Of a stretch of 64,000 bases of DNA, positions 31,381 through 41,499 are shown one piece after another; the first letter of the stretch is position 1; every line of letters begins with the position of its first letter. Both the position numbers and the translations under genes were made by a program. The notes beneath the pieces were generated by a model. That model worked only from the letters and a program-made list of their open reading frames with translations, made no database searches and had not been told where the DNA came from. Origin of the DNA: Patagioenas fasciata (taxonomy: Eukaryota > Chordata > Aves > Columbiformes > Columbidae); contig NC_092559.1 in the NCBI RefSeq assembly GCF_037038585.1, positions 12,448,488-12,512,487 on the forward strand, read 5' to 3'.

Positions 31381-32042
31381 TGTCCTGGTTTTGTTAAAAA
31401 CAAGTTTCTCTTTTAGTGAATTTACCTGTCAGCTAAAGCCTTCATGTTAGCTGCATTTTCCTGGAGAACCCAACACATGTTTTGGTTAAACCTAGCAATG
31501 GAATGCAAACTTATTGATAAGCACGGATGGACATCTCGCGAGAGGGGCAACGAGAAAACTGATGACCGAGAGACTGACCAATGGTGTATAACATTCCATT
31601 CACGTGAATACTTCATATAAAAGTGGGAGATCACGAGGATCTCATCCCTTTTTCCCCCTTTTCCCTTTTTCCTCATGGCTGACATTAGGAGAGGACCTTG
31701 CTGGTCGTCCCTGCGAACTGAGACCTAGTGACAGACTGAATCCAGCTCCGGTTGGCTACAGAGTCTAATCCAGGACTTTGGGTGCTGGCTCTGCAGTTGC
31801 TGAGACTTACAAGATTGGTTTTGTATATTTTGTATTATTTTCTCTATTCTTATTAGTAGCATTAGTAAAACATCTTTAACTTTTCCAACTCTCTTCTCTC
31901 TGTCCTTCTTTCCCTCCCGATCGCCTGTCCTGAGTGGGAAGGGAGGAGAGGGAGGGGCAAAAGGGGGACGTGGGGAGGAGAGGAGGTTAACAATACACCT
32001 GCCAGGGTTTTTGTTGTCACCCCACAATCTTAACCCTTGACA
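31381..32042 (+). repeat. Shared LTR between ERV-L A1 and A2
   Basis: 662 bp. It has a polypurine tract on its left (A1 3' end) and a tRNA-Lys PBS on its right (A2 5' end), so it serves both. TATAAAA is present around 31616. Confidence 0.92.
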
Positions 32043-32048
32043 GATAAT

Positions 32049-32066
32049 TGGCGCCCAACGTGGGGC
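32049..32066 (+). other. Primer-binding site, tRNA-Lys1,2 (A2)
   Basis: TGGCGCCCAACGTGGGGC, identical to A1. Confidence 0.93.
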
Positions 32067-32232
32067 AAGAGAAAAGGGTAAATTTGGAGATTTTTAGCTT
32101 TTCTACTGCTCTGATGTACCTTTCAATTTTCTTGGCACGATGCCAACTCATAGAGTTGTGATACTCGCGCGTCTGTTTGCTTCGGATATTATTTAGTGGT
32201 ATTAAGGCAAAGCGAATTACATTGATTTAAAG

Positions 32233-34079
32233 ATGTTATGGCATAAGTTGTATCAGTTATTTTCTACATTGTGCTCACTGATTCCTTATCTGTGTTGGTG
32301 TTTCTTTCTGAATCGAAGTATTCATTATATAACAACAAGAAACTGGACAGCGGTCATGATGATATTGTGTGTTTTGGCACTGGTTTATTTCATTACACTG
32401 CAGTCGCTAATGAATTTCTACTCGCTTCTGCTGTACCTTGAAAAGCCTCTGGGAGAGATTAAACAGCAGTACGGCTATGTGTTTGCTAACTGGTCAAGCG
32501 AATCTTTAGAAAGGGTGACTAACCATACTTTTGTCTTTTCACTGAGACAGTTTGCAAATGTTTTACACAACTTTGAATATCCTTGGAGCTTTGATAGAAC
32601 TGTGATGGTGCTATCTGGTTTGCTGAATGTGTGTCAGTTTGTGCTTCTGTTAAAAGAAATGAGGTTCAATAGGAGGTTTGCATCTCTTTTTAGTCCTGGG
32701 ATTTGCGATGCGTCTTCGGAAGCTTTAGCAAAAAGCACTCCGAGCCACTCGAGTAAAGGCAAAACAGTGAAAGCTGCTGCTGCAGCCACTGCCCCCCCAA
32801 TCGCAGCTTCACAGGCTGAAGCTACAGCTTCTACACAGAGCTCCTCTGCCAAGGTTGCTGCAGATAACATTACCTCTCCAGCCTCAAAGGCTAACAAGGC
32901 AGCCCCCCCTTCTTCACACACTGCTCACTGTTGCTGCTGTAACCACAGCAATCACTGTGACAGACATTCAGACTCTGGAAATGAATCGAATGATGGTGAA
33001 CCCATATCAGCATCAGTTGCCGGTTTTAAGAAAGTCACTAGAAAGACTACTCGTGCAGCAGGTGATGGCACAGGGCCAACATCAACCCAAGGGGCACCAT
33101 CAGGACAGGGAGGAGATGAAGTGACCACCACTCGGTCCTTTTCTCCAGGTGAGCTGAGAGATCTGCGAAAAGACTTTAGTCGTCGTGAAGGTGAGAATAT
33201 TTTAACCTGGCTGCTGCGATGCTGGGACAATGGGGCAGAAACAATTGAATTAGAAGGTGGTGAAATCAGGCACTGGGATCTCTGTCAAAAGATTCCACCA
33301 CTGATAGGGCAATTTCAAGAGACTCTAATGCCACTACTCTCTGGACCCGACTCTTGGCAGCTATGAAAGTAAGATTTCCCTACAAGGAAGATTGTATATC
33401 CAAGTTAGGGAAATGGAATACTATGGAGAGAGGTATCCAGTTCCTGAGAGAATTAGCAGTGCGAGAGATCATCTATTTTGGACCAGACAACCAAGAGGGG
33501 ACAGACCCAGACAGAATCAATTGTACACGACCTCTGTGGCGCAGATTTGTACAAAGTGCACCACCTGCATATGCTAAGTCATTGGCAGGAATGGTCTGGT
33601 CAGCTAGAGGTGTACAAGATATTACTGAAGTGATTGACCAGCTCCGGAACTTTGAGGACAGCCTTGCTGGTTCTCTGTGGGCTTGTGTCTCTGCTGTGGA
33701 GAAACTGTGTGAAAAATCTGATGACCGGTTTGAAAAGTTGTTGCAAGAAATCAAAGAACTCAGAGAAGACACGTACCATTCACGACCTGCACAAACCTAT
33801 GTTTCAGCTATTAGGAAAAGACGTTTCCAATCTCGAGAGAGAGGGCAGAGACAGCCCACAAAAAGAGGTTCACTGTGGTTCTTCCTACATGAGCAGGGAG
33901 AAAACACGAATAAGTGGCACGGAAGACCTACCTCAGAACTTCAAGAACGAGTACGTGAGATAAAAGGAAAAACTCCTAAGAAGGTGGCTGCTCCAGTTTA
34001 CAAAAGGGGCAGAAGACATTCTGATGCTCTTGAAGGAACCTCTAATTCACACCCAGAGACTGTGCAAAACAGGAATTAG
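32233..34079 (+). pseudogene. ERV-L gag A2, one frameshift
   Basis: Same gene as 21713-23563: hydrophobic N-terminus, HCCCCNHSNHC cluster, basic C-terminus and the same TAG. It lacks the A1 premature stop but has a one-base deletion near 33270 (CAGGCACTGG versus CAGGCAGCTGG), splitting it into frames 32233-33366 and 33354-34079. Since A1 and A2 carry different lesions, both derive from an intact parent. Confidence 0.87.
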
Positions 34080-34113
34080 AGGTGCCCTGCCTCCAACCAG
34101 GTGGAGGAAAGGG
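34077..34113 (+). promoter_or_regulatory. Gag-pol TAG with downstream stem-loop (A2)
   Basis: TAG 34077-34079 followed by the same CCCT-CCTCCA / TGGAGG-AGGG pairing as in A1; all 37 bases look unchanged. Confidence 0.6.
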
Positions 34114-35231
34114 ATAACAGAGTTTATTGGACTGTACTTGCACTGAAATCAAACAAGTGAAACGGTTAAAGCCTGTATGGTATGGGGGGTGATGGTTAAA
34201 GTATAAGTATGGAGAAGCTTGGCAGATTGATTATATTACACTTCCACTGTTGGGAAGTAAAATGTGGGAAAGCAAGATGTGCAGTTCCAGCCATCTGGAT
34301 GATAAAGAAAGATCAATACTAACATGACCATCCGGATGGTCGAAGACATAATACTAACATAATAATATGTAAAGGGCCTTGGACAGATTACTTTGAAGTA
34401 CATTTCTCGTAACTGTAAAAAGTTATAGCCCAAACTCGTGAGAATGGTATCTCGGGCCAGATAACCGCCCCCAAGTGCATGGGATGTGTGAATGTCCTTG
34501 GGCCTGGTCTGTGAATGAGTGGAAAAACAAGTGAGACAAATATCACATGAATTTAGTGTGTTCTTAATAACAATTAGTGGAAAAACACCTTTTTGTAAAC
34601 ATCTTAGCATCTTAGTCCAGACCTGTACCTGTAAATCCTATGGTCAATGGTGAATAAAGAAGGTAGCCTAAGCCTAGGCCTAGGTCAGCTCTCTGCCTGG
34701 CCAGGCTCTGCACTCCTTCCTGAACAAGATCTTTGCCTCTGCATGAATTTCTGTCTGCGTCCTGGTATGCGTTGTTCCTAATCGCCGCGTTCCACAAACA
34801 CGTCAAGGTAAGCACTATGTACTTACAATGGTGGAAGCAACCACTGGATGGTTGGAAACATATGCCGTACCTCATGCTACAGCCCGAAATACTATCTTGG
34901 GCCTTGAGAAGCAAGTCCTTTGGTGACACGGTACGCCAGAAAGAATTGAATCAGACAATGGTACTCATTTCAAAAACAGTATTATAGACAATTGGGCCAA
35001 AGAACATGGTATTGAGTGGGTATATCCTATTCCATATCATGCACCAACCTCTGGCAAAATTGAAAGGTACAGTGGTTTGTTAAAAACTACATTAAAGGCA
35101 CTTGGTGGTGGAACCTTTAAAAACTGGGATTCACATTAAGCAAAAGCTACTTGGTTGGTCAACACTAGGGGATCAACCAATTGAGCCGGGCCTGGTCAAT
35201 CAGAAATTCTTCGTACTCTAAAAGGAGATAA
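34114..35231 (+). pseudogene. ERV-L pol A2, mostly deleted integrase remnant
   Basis: pol starts normally but near 34136 jumps to the integrase zinc-finger region (equivalent to about 26.01 kb in A1), losing about 2.4 kb with a 2-base AC shared at the joint. Integrase then runs to about 35.22 kb with extra stops (TGA at the GGG-TGA and TTTGG-TGA sites), interrupted by a solo LTR 34248-34789. It ends where CR1 begins, so A2 has no 3' LTR in the window. Confidence 0.85.
34248..34789 (+). mobile_element. Solo LTR, family D, with 6-bp TSD
   Basis: TGTTGGGAAGTAAAATGTGG to ...TAATCGCCGCG, matching the LTR at 62835-63363 throughout. It is flanked by TTCCAC at 34242-34247 and 34790-34795; A1 at about 26.12 kb shows the empty site (CACTTCCACAAACACG). 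Confidence 0.92.
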
Positions 35232-35583
35232 AGTCCCCAGAGTGGTTTGTCCCATATTGAGTGCACACCCCTGGGCTGGCATTCTAAACAATCTAAACCG
35301 TCCTCGACACCCCCAAAAAGTGATGGATGTCCTACCCTGTCGGGCAGAGGGGGGAGACCCAAGACAGCCCCTGCCCTATCACTGTTGGGTAGAGGTAGGG
35401 GACCAAAAAGATGATGAGGGTTAGAAGCAAGTTCCAGTTTGGTGCCACGGGCAACCCCCCTCCCTAACTGCTTTGCTTCTCCAGATGCTCCTCCGTAATA
35501 AGTTCGAGGCCCTGGATCTTGAAGAAGAGGTAGGTGAGGATGTGGTGCAAGGCCCACCTACGAGGTCACATAGGAAGAGGTAG

Positions 35584-36132
35584 TTGACTCCACGCCTCAA
35601 GACTGCCTCTGATAAGAAAGAAAGAAGGGTAATTGCAGTAGGCGATTTCCTTCTGGGAGGAACAGAGGGCCCAACATACAGAGTTGACCCTCATCATAGG
35701 GAAGTTTGTAGTCTACCAGGAGCCCGTATCAGGGATATCACCAAGACACTTCCCTACCTGGTGCACCCAATAGACTACTAGCCACTGCTGATCTTCCAGA
35801 CAGGTGGGGAGGAAGCTGCATCCCGTAGTCTGAGGGGAATGAAGAAAGATTTCAAGGTCTTGGGAGGGTTGGTGAAAGAGTCTGGGGCACAAGTGATTTT
35901 CTCTTCCCTCCTTCCATTTTTGGGTGACTATGAGCAATACGTAACTCAACCAAAGGTAGGCATGGTAAAATTACAAGACTGGTGCTACAGAGAGGACTTC
36001 GGATTGTTTGATAATAGCTGGTTTTATAAGACACCAGTCCAGACAGTGATACGTGGGAAAGGTTTATCTCACAGGGGCAAAAGGATACTGGGACAGGAAT
36101 TAGCAGGGCTCATTTGGAGAGCTTTAAACTAG
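35584..36132 (+). pseudogene. CR1 ORF1 esterase-like region
   Basis: Frames encode RVIAVGDFLLGGTEGP, REVCSLPGARIRDITK, then KDFKVLGGLVKESGAQVIF and GLSHRGKRILGQELAGLI. This is the SGNH-esterase-type module known in CR1 ORF1. The catalytic GDS motif reads GDF, so the nucleophile Ser is lost. A stop/frame change near 35781 separates the halves. Confidence 0.75.
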
Positions 36133-36205
36133 ATTTGATGGGGGATGGGGTTGTAGCTGGGCTTGCACCAGTGGGGCAGCACTGTAGTATTGAGGCCTCC
36201 CTAGG

Positions 36206-37163
36206 GTGAAACTGGTGTACTCAACTCACTCCGTGAAATGCCTGTACACCAATGTGTGCAGCATGGGGAAAAAGCAGGAGGAGTTAGAAACCTGTGTTAG
36301 GGCAGGAGATTATGATCTGGTGGCGATTACAGAGACATGGTGGGACAGCTCACATGACTGGAATATGGTCATGGATGGCTATGTCCTTTTCAGGAAAGAC
36401 AGACCAGCCAGGCGTGGTGGTGGAGTTGCTCTTTATGTGAGAGAGCAACTACAATGTATTGAGTACTGGGGCAGATGAGAAGAGAGTTGAGAGTCTGTGG
36501 GTGAAAATTAAGGGGCAGGCTGACAGGGGTGATACTGTTGCGGGTGTCTATTATAGGCCACCAGAGCAGGGTGAGGAAGTTGCCGAGGTCTTCTACAGGC
36601 AGCTGAGAGTGGCCTCACAGTCACAGGCCCTGGTTGTCGTGGGGGATTTTAACTTCCCTGATGTTTGCTGGAAGGACTACTCAGCCAGACATCCACAGTG
36701 CAGGAAGTTCTTCCAGTGCATTGACCATAACTTCCTGATGCAAATGGTGGATGAGCCAACTAGGAGAGGAGCACTGCTGGACCTCATTCTCATTAACAAG
36801 GAGGGTGTGTTTGAAGCAGTAAAGGTTGAGGGATGCCTTGGTTGCAGCTACCATGAAATGGTGGAGTTCAGGATCTCATGTGGCAGAAAGAGAATAGCAA
36901 GCAGAATTGCAACCCTGGACTTGAGTAAGGCAAACTTAGGCCTTTACAAGCAATTGCTAGGGGAAATCCCATGGGCAAGGCTGCTTGAAGGTAAAGGGGT
37001 CCAAGATAGTTGTTTAGCATTCAAGGACTGTTTTTTCCAAGCTCAAGATCAGAGCATCCCGACACGTAGGAAGTCAAGGAAGGGAGCCAGGAGATCCGTG
37101 TGTTTAAGCAGGGAACTGCTGCGCAAGCTCAAGTGGAAGAGGAGAGTTTACAGATCGTGGTAG
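36206..37163 (+). pseudogene. CR1 ORF2 endonuclease domain
   Basis: Starts with CLYTNVCSMGKKQEELE and VAITETWWDSSHDW (the metal-binding Glu region), continues after a frameshift near 36.47 kb with VVVGDFNFPDVCWKD (GDFN motif) and GCSYHEMVEFRI (SxHxxV-type His motif). This is an AP-endonuclease-like domain that nicks target DNA. Catalytic motifs are recognisable but the reading frame is broken. Confidence 0.85.
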
Positions 37164-37298
37164 AAGGGGCTGGCCACTTGGGGAGAATATAAGGCTGTTG
37201 TCAGAGGATGTAGGGAGGCAACTAGGAAAGATAAGGCCTCCTTAGAATTCCACCTGACGAGAGGGGTCAAGGACAACAGAAAGAGCTTTTTCAAATAC

Positions 37299-39239
37299 AT
37301 GGCAGATAAAACTAACACCAGAGGCAATGTAGACCCACTGATGAACGAGGTGGGTGCCCTGGTGGCAGAAGATACAGAGAAGGCAGAGTTACTGAATGCC
37401 GTCTTTGTCTCTGTCTACTCTGCCAGAGGCTGTCCTGAGGAACCCTGTACCACTGAGGGCCCAAAGGAAGTCAGGACAATGGTGGAGTCTGCCTTGATTG
37501 ATGAGGATTGGGTTAGGGAACAATTAAGCAATCTGGACATCCATGAATCCATGAGTCCAGATGGTATGCATCAGTGGGTACTGAGGGAACTGGCTGAAGT
37601 TATTGCTAGGCCACTCTCCATCATCTTTGCTAAGTGTTGTGAAATGGGAGAGGTTCCTGAGGACTGGAGGAAAGCAAATGTCACTCCGGTCTTCAAAAAG
37701 GGTAAGGAGGACCCGGGTAACTATAGACCAGTCAGCCTCACCTCCATCCCTGGAAAGGTGATGGAACAGCTTATCCTTGGTGCCATCTCAAAGCATATCA
37801 AGGATCAGAGGGTCTTTAGGGACAGTCACCATGGCTTCAACCAGTCATGCTTGACCAATCTCATAGCCTCTTATGAGGACATAATGAGGTGGATAGATTG
37901 CGGCGATGAGGAACGACGCACACTGGGACACAGACCAAGATGCACACACAGGCAGAGATCTTGTGCAGGAAGGAGCGCAGAGCCGGGCAGAGCAGAGAGC
38001 TGAGCCAGGCTGAGGCCCTCTTTATTAGCCTTTGATAATTTATAGGATTTACAGATACGGATCTGGACTATGATGTTTTATCAATAATTGTTATTAAAAA
38101 CACACCACACTCATATTACGTCTGTTTCAGTTACGTTCCCACTCATTCACAGGTCAGGCCCAATGACATTCAGACATCACATGTACTTGGGGACATTTAT
38201 CTGGCCCGAGATAACATTCTCACTAGTCTGGGCTATCACTTTTTACAGTTATGAGAAACGTACTTCAGCACAACCTGCCCTTTATATTTTGACTAGTTCC
38301 TATGATCTAATTATGTCAGTACTACTTCTTCTTTGACCATCCGGATGGTCATGTTAGTATTCCTTTATCATCCAGGTGGCTAGAACTGCACATCTTGCTT
38401 TCCCATGTCTTTGCTTTCCCATATACATGGTGGCAAAGCAGTGGATGTGGTCTACCTTGACTTCTGTAAAGCATTTGGCACAGTCTCACACAGCATCTTG
38501 CTGCTAAAATAAGGCAGTGTGGTCTGGACGATCGGGCAGTGAGGTGGACTGTGAACTAGCTGAAGGAAAGAAGCCAGAGAGTCGTGGTCAATAGGGCAGA
38601 GTCTAGTTGGAGGCCTGTGTCTAGTGGAGTGCCTCAGGGGTCAATACTGGGGCCTGTATTATTCAATATATTCATCAATGATTTGGATGAGGGAATAGAG
38701 TGCACTGTCAGCAAGTTTGCTGATGACACCAAACTGGGAGGAGTGGCTGACACGCCAGAAGGCTGTGCTGCCATCCAGCGAGACATAGACTGGAGAGTTG
38801 GGCAGGGAAAAATGTAATTAAATATAGCAAGAGCAAGTGTAGAGTCTTGCATCTGGGTAGGAACAACCCCAGGTTTGGGTATAAGTTGGGCAATGACCTA
38901 TTAGAGAGCAGCATAGGGGAAAGGGACCTGGGGATCCTGGTGGACAGCAGGATGACCATGAGCCAGCACTGTGCCCTTGTGGCCAAGAAGACCAATGGCA
39001 TCCTGGGGTGTATTAGAAGGGGGGTGGTTAGTAGCTCGAGAGAGGTTCTCCTCTCCCTGGTGAGACTGCAACTGGAATACTGTGCCCAGTTATGGGCCCA
39101 TCAGTTAAAGAAGGACAGGGAACTGCTGGAGAGAGTCCAGCGCAGAGCAACGAAGATGATAAAGGGAGTGGAGCATCTCCCTTATGAGGAAAGACTGAGG
39201 GATCTGTGTCTCTCTAACTTCGAGAAAAGAAGAAGATGA
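37299..39239 (+). pseudogene. CR1 ORF2 reverse transcriptase domain
   Basis: Two blocks. 37299-37905 has VPEDWRKANVTPVFKKG and NYRPVSLTSIPGKVMEQLI. 38428-39239 has [20 protein letters not shown] and the catalytic [10 protein letters not shown] (FADD), then VQRRATKMIKGVEHLPYEERL. The solo LTR separates them; the short YLDF block lies directly after it (VVYLDFCKAF-like, 38450 region). Stops between blocks show decay. Confidence 0.87.
37906..38427 (-). mobile_element. Solo LTR, family D, inserted in CR1 RT
   Basis: The minus strand reads like the 62835-63363 LTR (GAAAGCAAGATGTGCAGTTC..., GGATGGTCA, TATCTCGGGCCAGATAA-like, AATAAAG). TG...CA ends. The flanks do not give a clean TSD (GCGGCGA versus TGGTGGC), so the insertion is old or the boundary is off by a few bases. 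Confidence 0.85.
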
Positions 39240-39275
39240 AGAAGATGACGAAGAAGACGACAATGACGACAATGG
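39226..39275. repeat. GAA/GAC-rich trinucleotide tract
   Basis: AGAAGAAGATGAAGAAGATGA and ACGACAATGACGAC units, an expansion within the CR1 EKRRR codons. Confidence 0.9.
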
Positions 39276-39310
39276 AGGGGTGACCTCATTAACATCTGGG
39301 AAAAAGGAGA

Positions 39311-39996
39311 TTGAGCCCCTGTTTGTCATGTTTGTTTATTATATTTCTTAATGAGCTCATGAAATACAGTTTAGCTCACAGAGTACATTGTCCTGTAAAT
39401 TTGAGAGATCCGAATGGACCTTGACACCCCTATCACTGAGTATCTGGAGCACCTCCTGTCCTGTGCCCCCCAGAACTGCTGGCTCAGACCACACAAACAA
39501 TAAGGAGCAGGGGGACACAGACAGTCCCAGCATCCCCGCCACTACAGAGCATCCTCAGGCTGGGCATTTGGAGGGGGACCCCCATGTCCCGGGCATCCCA
39601 AGCCCCATGGGGGTGTGCAGTGAGGGAGTGGGAATATCCTTCAGCCCATCTGTTCACTACTGCTCCAAAATGTGGGGACAGTCCCACTGCTACCCCATCT
39701 GCCCCCCAGGGCAAAGCATGGTCCCAACCCTCCTCCATGGAGGGAGAGCCCTGGCATGGCCCATCCTCTCCTGGTGCCTGCAGCAACTGACATGCAGCCC
39801 CCATCCCTGTCCCCAGGCACAGGTGGGTTCCAGCAAAAGGTGGCAGTAGTGTGGCTAGAGTATGAGCTCAGAGGAATGCACCACAGCCTTCCTGCCAAAG
39901 CAAACCCTGCTGCTATGGCTCTACCTTCCCAATACCATCCCAGGCCCTCACCAGCTGCCACTGTGCCACAGCTGCCCTGTTCTGTCTCCTCACACC
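39311..39996. other. Single-copy-like DNA between CR1 and provirus B2
   Basis: No repeat family recognised. Continues after the provirus at 45885-46648, since the 6-bp TSD joins them. It lies downstream of the NPR2 stop and upstream-side of HINT2, where SPAG8 sits in mammals, but I cannot recognise a SPAG8 exon. Open frames here are short and C-rich; none is supported. Confidence 0.4.
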
Positions 39997-40002
39997 CACT
40001 CA
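39997..40002. repeat. 6-bp TSD CACTCA (left) of provirus B2
   Basis: Repeated exactly at 45879-45884. Confidence 0.95.
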
Positions 40003-40332
40003 TGCTGGAGTGATAAAGGACTCAGCATTCTGATTCACTGTGAATCACGCAAAGCCATTTATTACAGAAACAAGCCTCCTTATATACGCAACTATTCTCT
40101 AATCACGCGTCCACGCTCCAAGCATGGATTCGCTAAATGAGTATCACGGGCAGTCCACACGCTGGAGCCCCACCGATGATAGGTCCGACGACTCACGCTG
40201 AGGCCCTGTTAATGAAGAAACGCCCCTCTTTCTCACAGCAGATTCTGTTCTCAGCTTCTCAAAGTGGCCTTGAGATTCCTTTGGGCCTGACTAATTCAAC
40301 AACATATCTCCATCTAACCAAAGCCCTCCACA
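40003..40332 (-). repeat. 3' LTR of provirus B2
   Basis: 330 bp, TGTGGAGGGC...CTCCAGCA on the minus strand, next to the purine tract AAAAAGGGGGAAT. Confidence 0.92.
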
Positions 40333-40865
40333 ATTCCCCCTTTTTGTTCTTGAATTAGTCAGGCCCATTAAACAGCATGCTGAATCGTCCTTGAAATACA
40401 CTGCAACATAGAACATGTGATTAACAACATAATTACAATTACATATAATGTAATTAAGATCAAAGAACTACCCACTTATTCCAAAACTTATAAGCTATAT
40501 GTCAAACCTCAACTTTACTATGGCAATCTTATTAATGTACTGTTCTAGTTTGCCTAAAGCACTTATTAATAGATTCAGAATAAACAAACAAGTTAATACA
40601 ACACAACCATAATCCTAATGTTAAAAGTAGAACATTTATAACTGCTTGATTTTGTAGATTTTGTAGGCATGTCTCATAATGTTACCTCATTTTTGCATGG
40701 AGTATCTAAGTGTAATATCACCCTTTTGGCTCTCCTGCTGATTGTTCAAATTGCCATTCTCCACAGAAGGTACACCACCTGCTTGCTAATAGGCTTCTAG
40801 ACCACCAGGTCTGTGAGCATCTATAACACTGAATTAGGAGCCATGGTTTACATGTGAAACAGTCC

Positions 40866-41195
40866 TCACAACTTATCTCCCTCCTGTCCATCTGCATCCA
40901 TCGAATCTTTGTTGTCTTTATTCAGCCATGGCTTGACCCATTTCGCGGGAATCCACTTCAATCCTTGGTCTGTAATGACACAAACATAACCTTTTCCCCA
41001 GGTTATCAATTGATGTGGCTTTTTCCATTGACTAGTGATATGGCCATAACTAATGTAGGTTCTTTCTGATTTAGCATGGTTTTGGGTCATACTTGCAAAG
41101 TATTTCATCACATACAATCCTTTTGACAATTGGGTTTGTGCTGTTTCCTCCACTCCCCCCTTTTTTTTAAAACCAACAAACAAACAAACAAACAA
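40866..41195 (-). pseudogene. Integrase C-terminal domain remnant (B2)
   Basis: Minus-strand TYISYGHITSQWKKPHQLI, TWGKGYVCVITDQ and WIPAKWVKPW, an open run of 110 codons. Fused through a CAAA-repeat junction to RNase H upstream; the integrase zinc finger and DDE core are missing. Confidence 0.8.
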
Positions 41196-41470
41196 AGTTC
41201 AGAATCAGATACACACGTTGGATCTTGACTACGTACTCAAAATCACAAATCAAATTTAGAGGTTCCTCCTTAAAAAGCTCTAAGTAATTTAAAGCTGTGC
41301 CAAGTTCTGCTAATTGGGTTGAACCTTCAATAATTGTTACAGAATGATGCCAATCGTTATCTTCACACCAAACCACTACAGCTTTATGAGACTTCCCAGA
41401 ACCATCAACAAAAACTGTGCAAGTATGTAGGATCAGTCCAAATACAAGTATGGTCTATGACCTGATGTTA
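41167..41470 (-). pseudogene. RNase H remnant (B2)
   Basis: Minus strand: VFVDGSGKSHKAVVW region, SVTIIEGSTQLAELGTALNYL, LNLICDFEYVVKI. The first two acid motifs are kept; the third reads CDF like B1, and the last motif is deleted. Confidence 0.77.
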
Positions 41471-41499
41471 AAGACTTGCAGGTTCTGCAGCAATTTACA

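Larger units (their letters stand above)
20861..32042 (+). mobile_element. ERV-L provirus A1 (two-gene), with a nested class II element
   Basis: LTR 20861-21522, PBS 21529-21546, gag 21713-23563, pol 23585-26755, short 3' untranslated part, polypurine tract just before 31381, LTR 31381-32042. A separate ERV (26989-31240) is inserted in the 3' untranslated part. There is no env and I see no dUTPase. Pol is typical of class III ERV-L (RT LPQGWKHSPTICHGL, FLGVVGFWRMHIPDYS). Each gene has one or two stops, so it is nearly but not fully open. The 3' LTR is also the 5' LTR of the next copy (A2). Confidence 0.92.
35232..39310 (+). mobile_element. Long CR1 LINE copy with ORF1 esterase, endonuclease and RT
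   Basis: A nearly full-length CR1 in plus orientation: ORF1 esterase region (35.58-36.13 kb), apurinic endonuclease (36.21-37.16 kb), RT (37.3-39.24 kb). It is interrupted by a solo LTR at 37906-38427. The 3' end breaks in a GAA/GAC-rich tract (39226-39275) and shortly after CCTCATTAAC; the normal 3' tail repeat is not present. Several stops and frameshifts make it inactive. Confidence 0.88.

Noticed and set aside
20861..35231. A novel prokaryote-like defence or mobile system
   Set aside because: All large coding regions are retroviral or LINE, with eukaryotic introns nearby; nothing bacterial is present.
39388..40013. Possible SPAG8 exon between NPR2 and HINT2
   Set aside because: Position fits synteny but no peptide here resembles any protein I can recognise; claiming it would rest on position alone.
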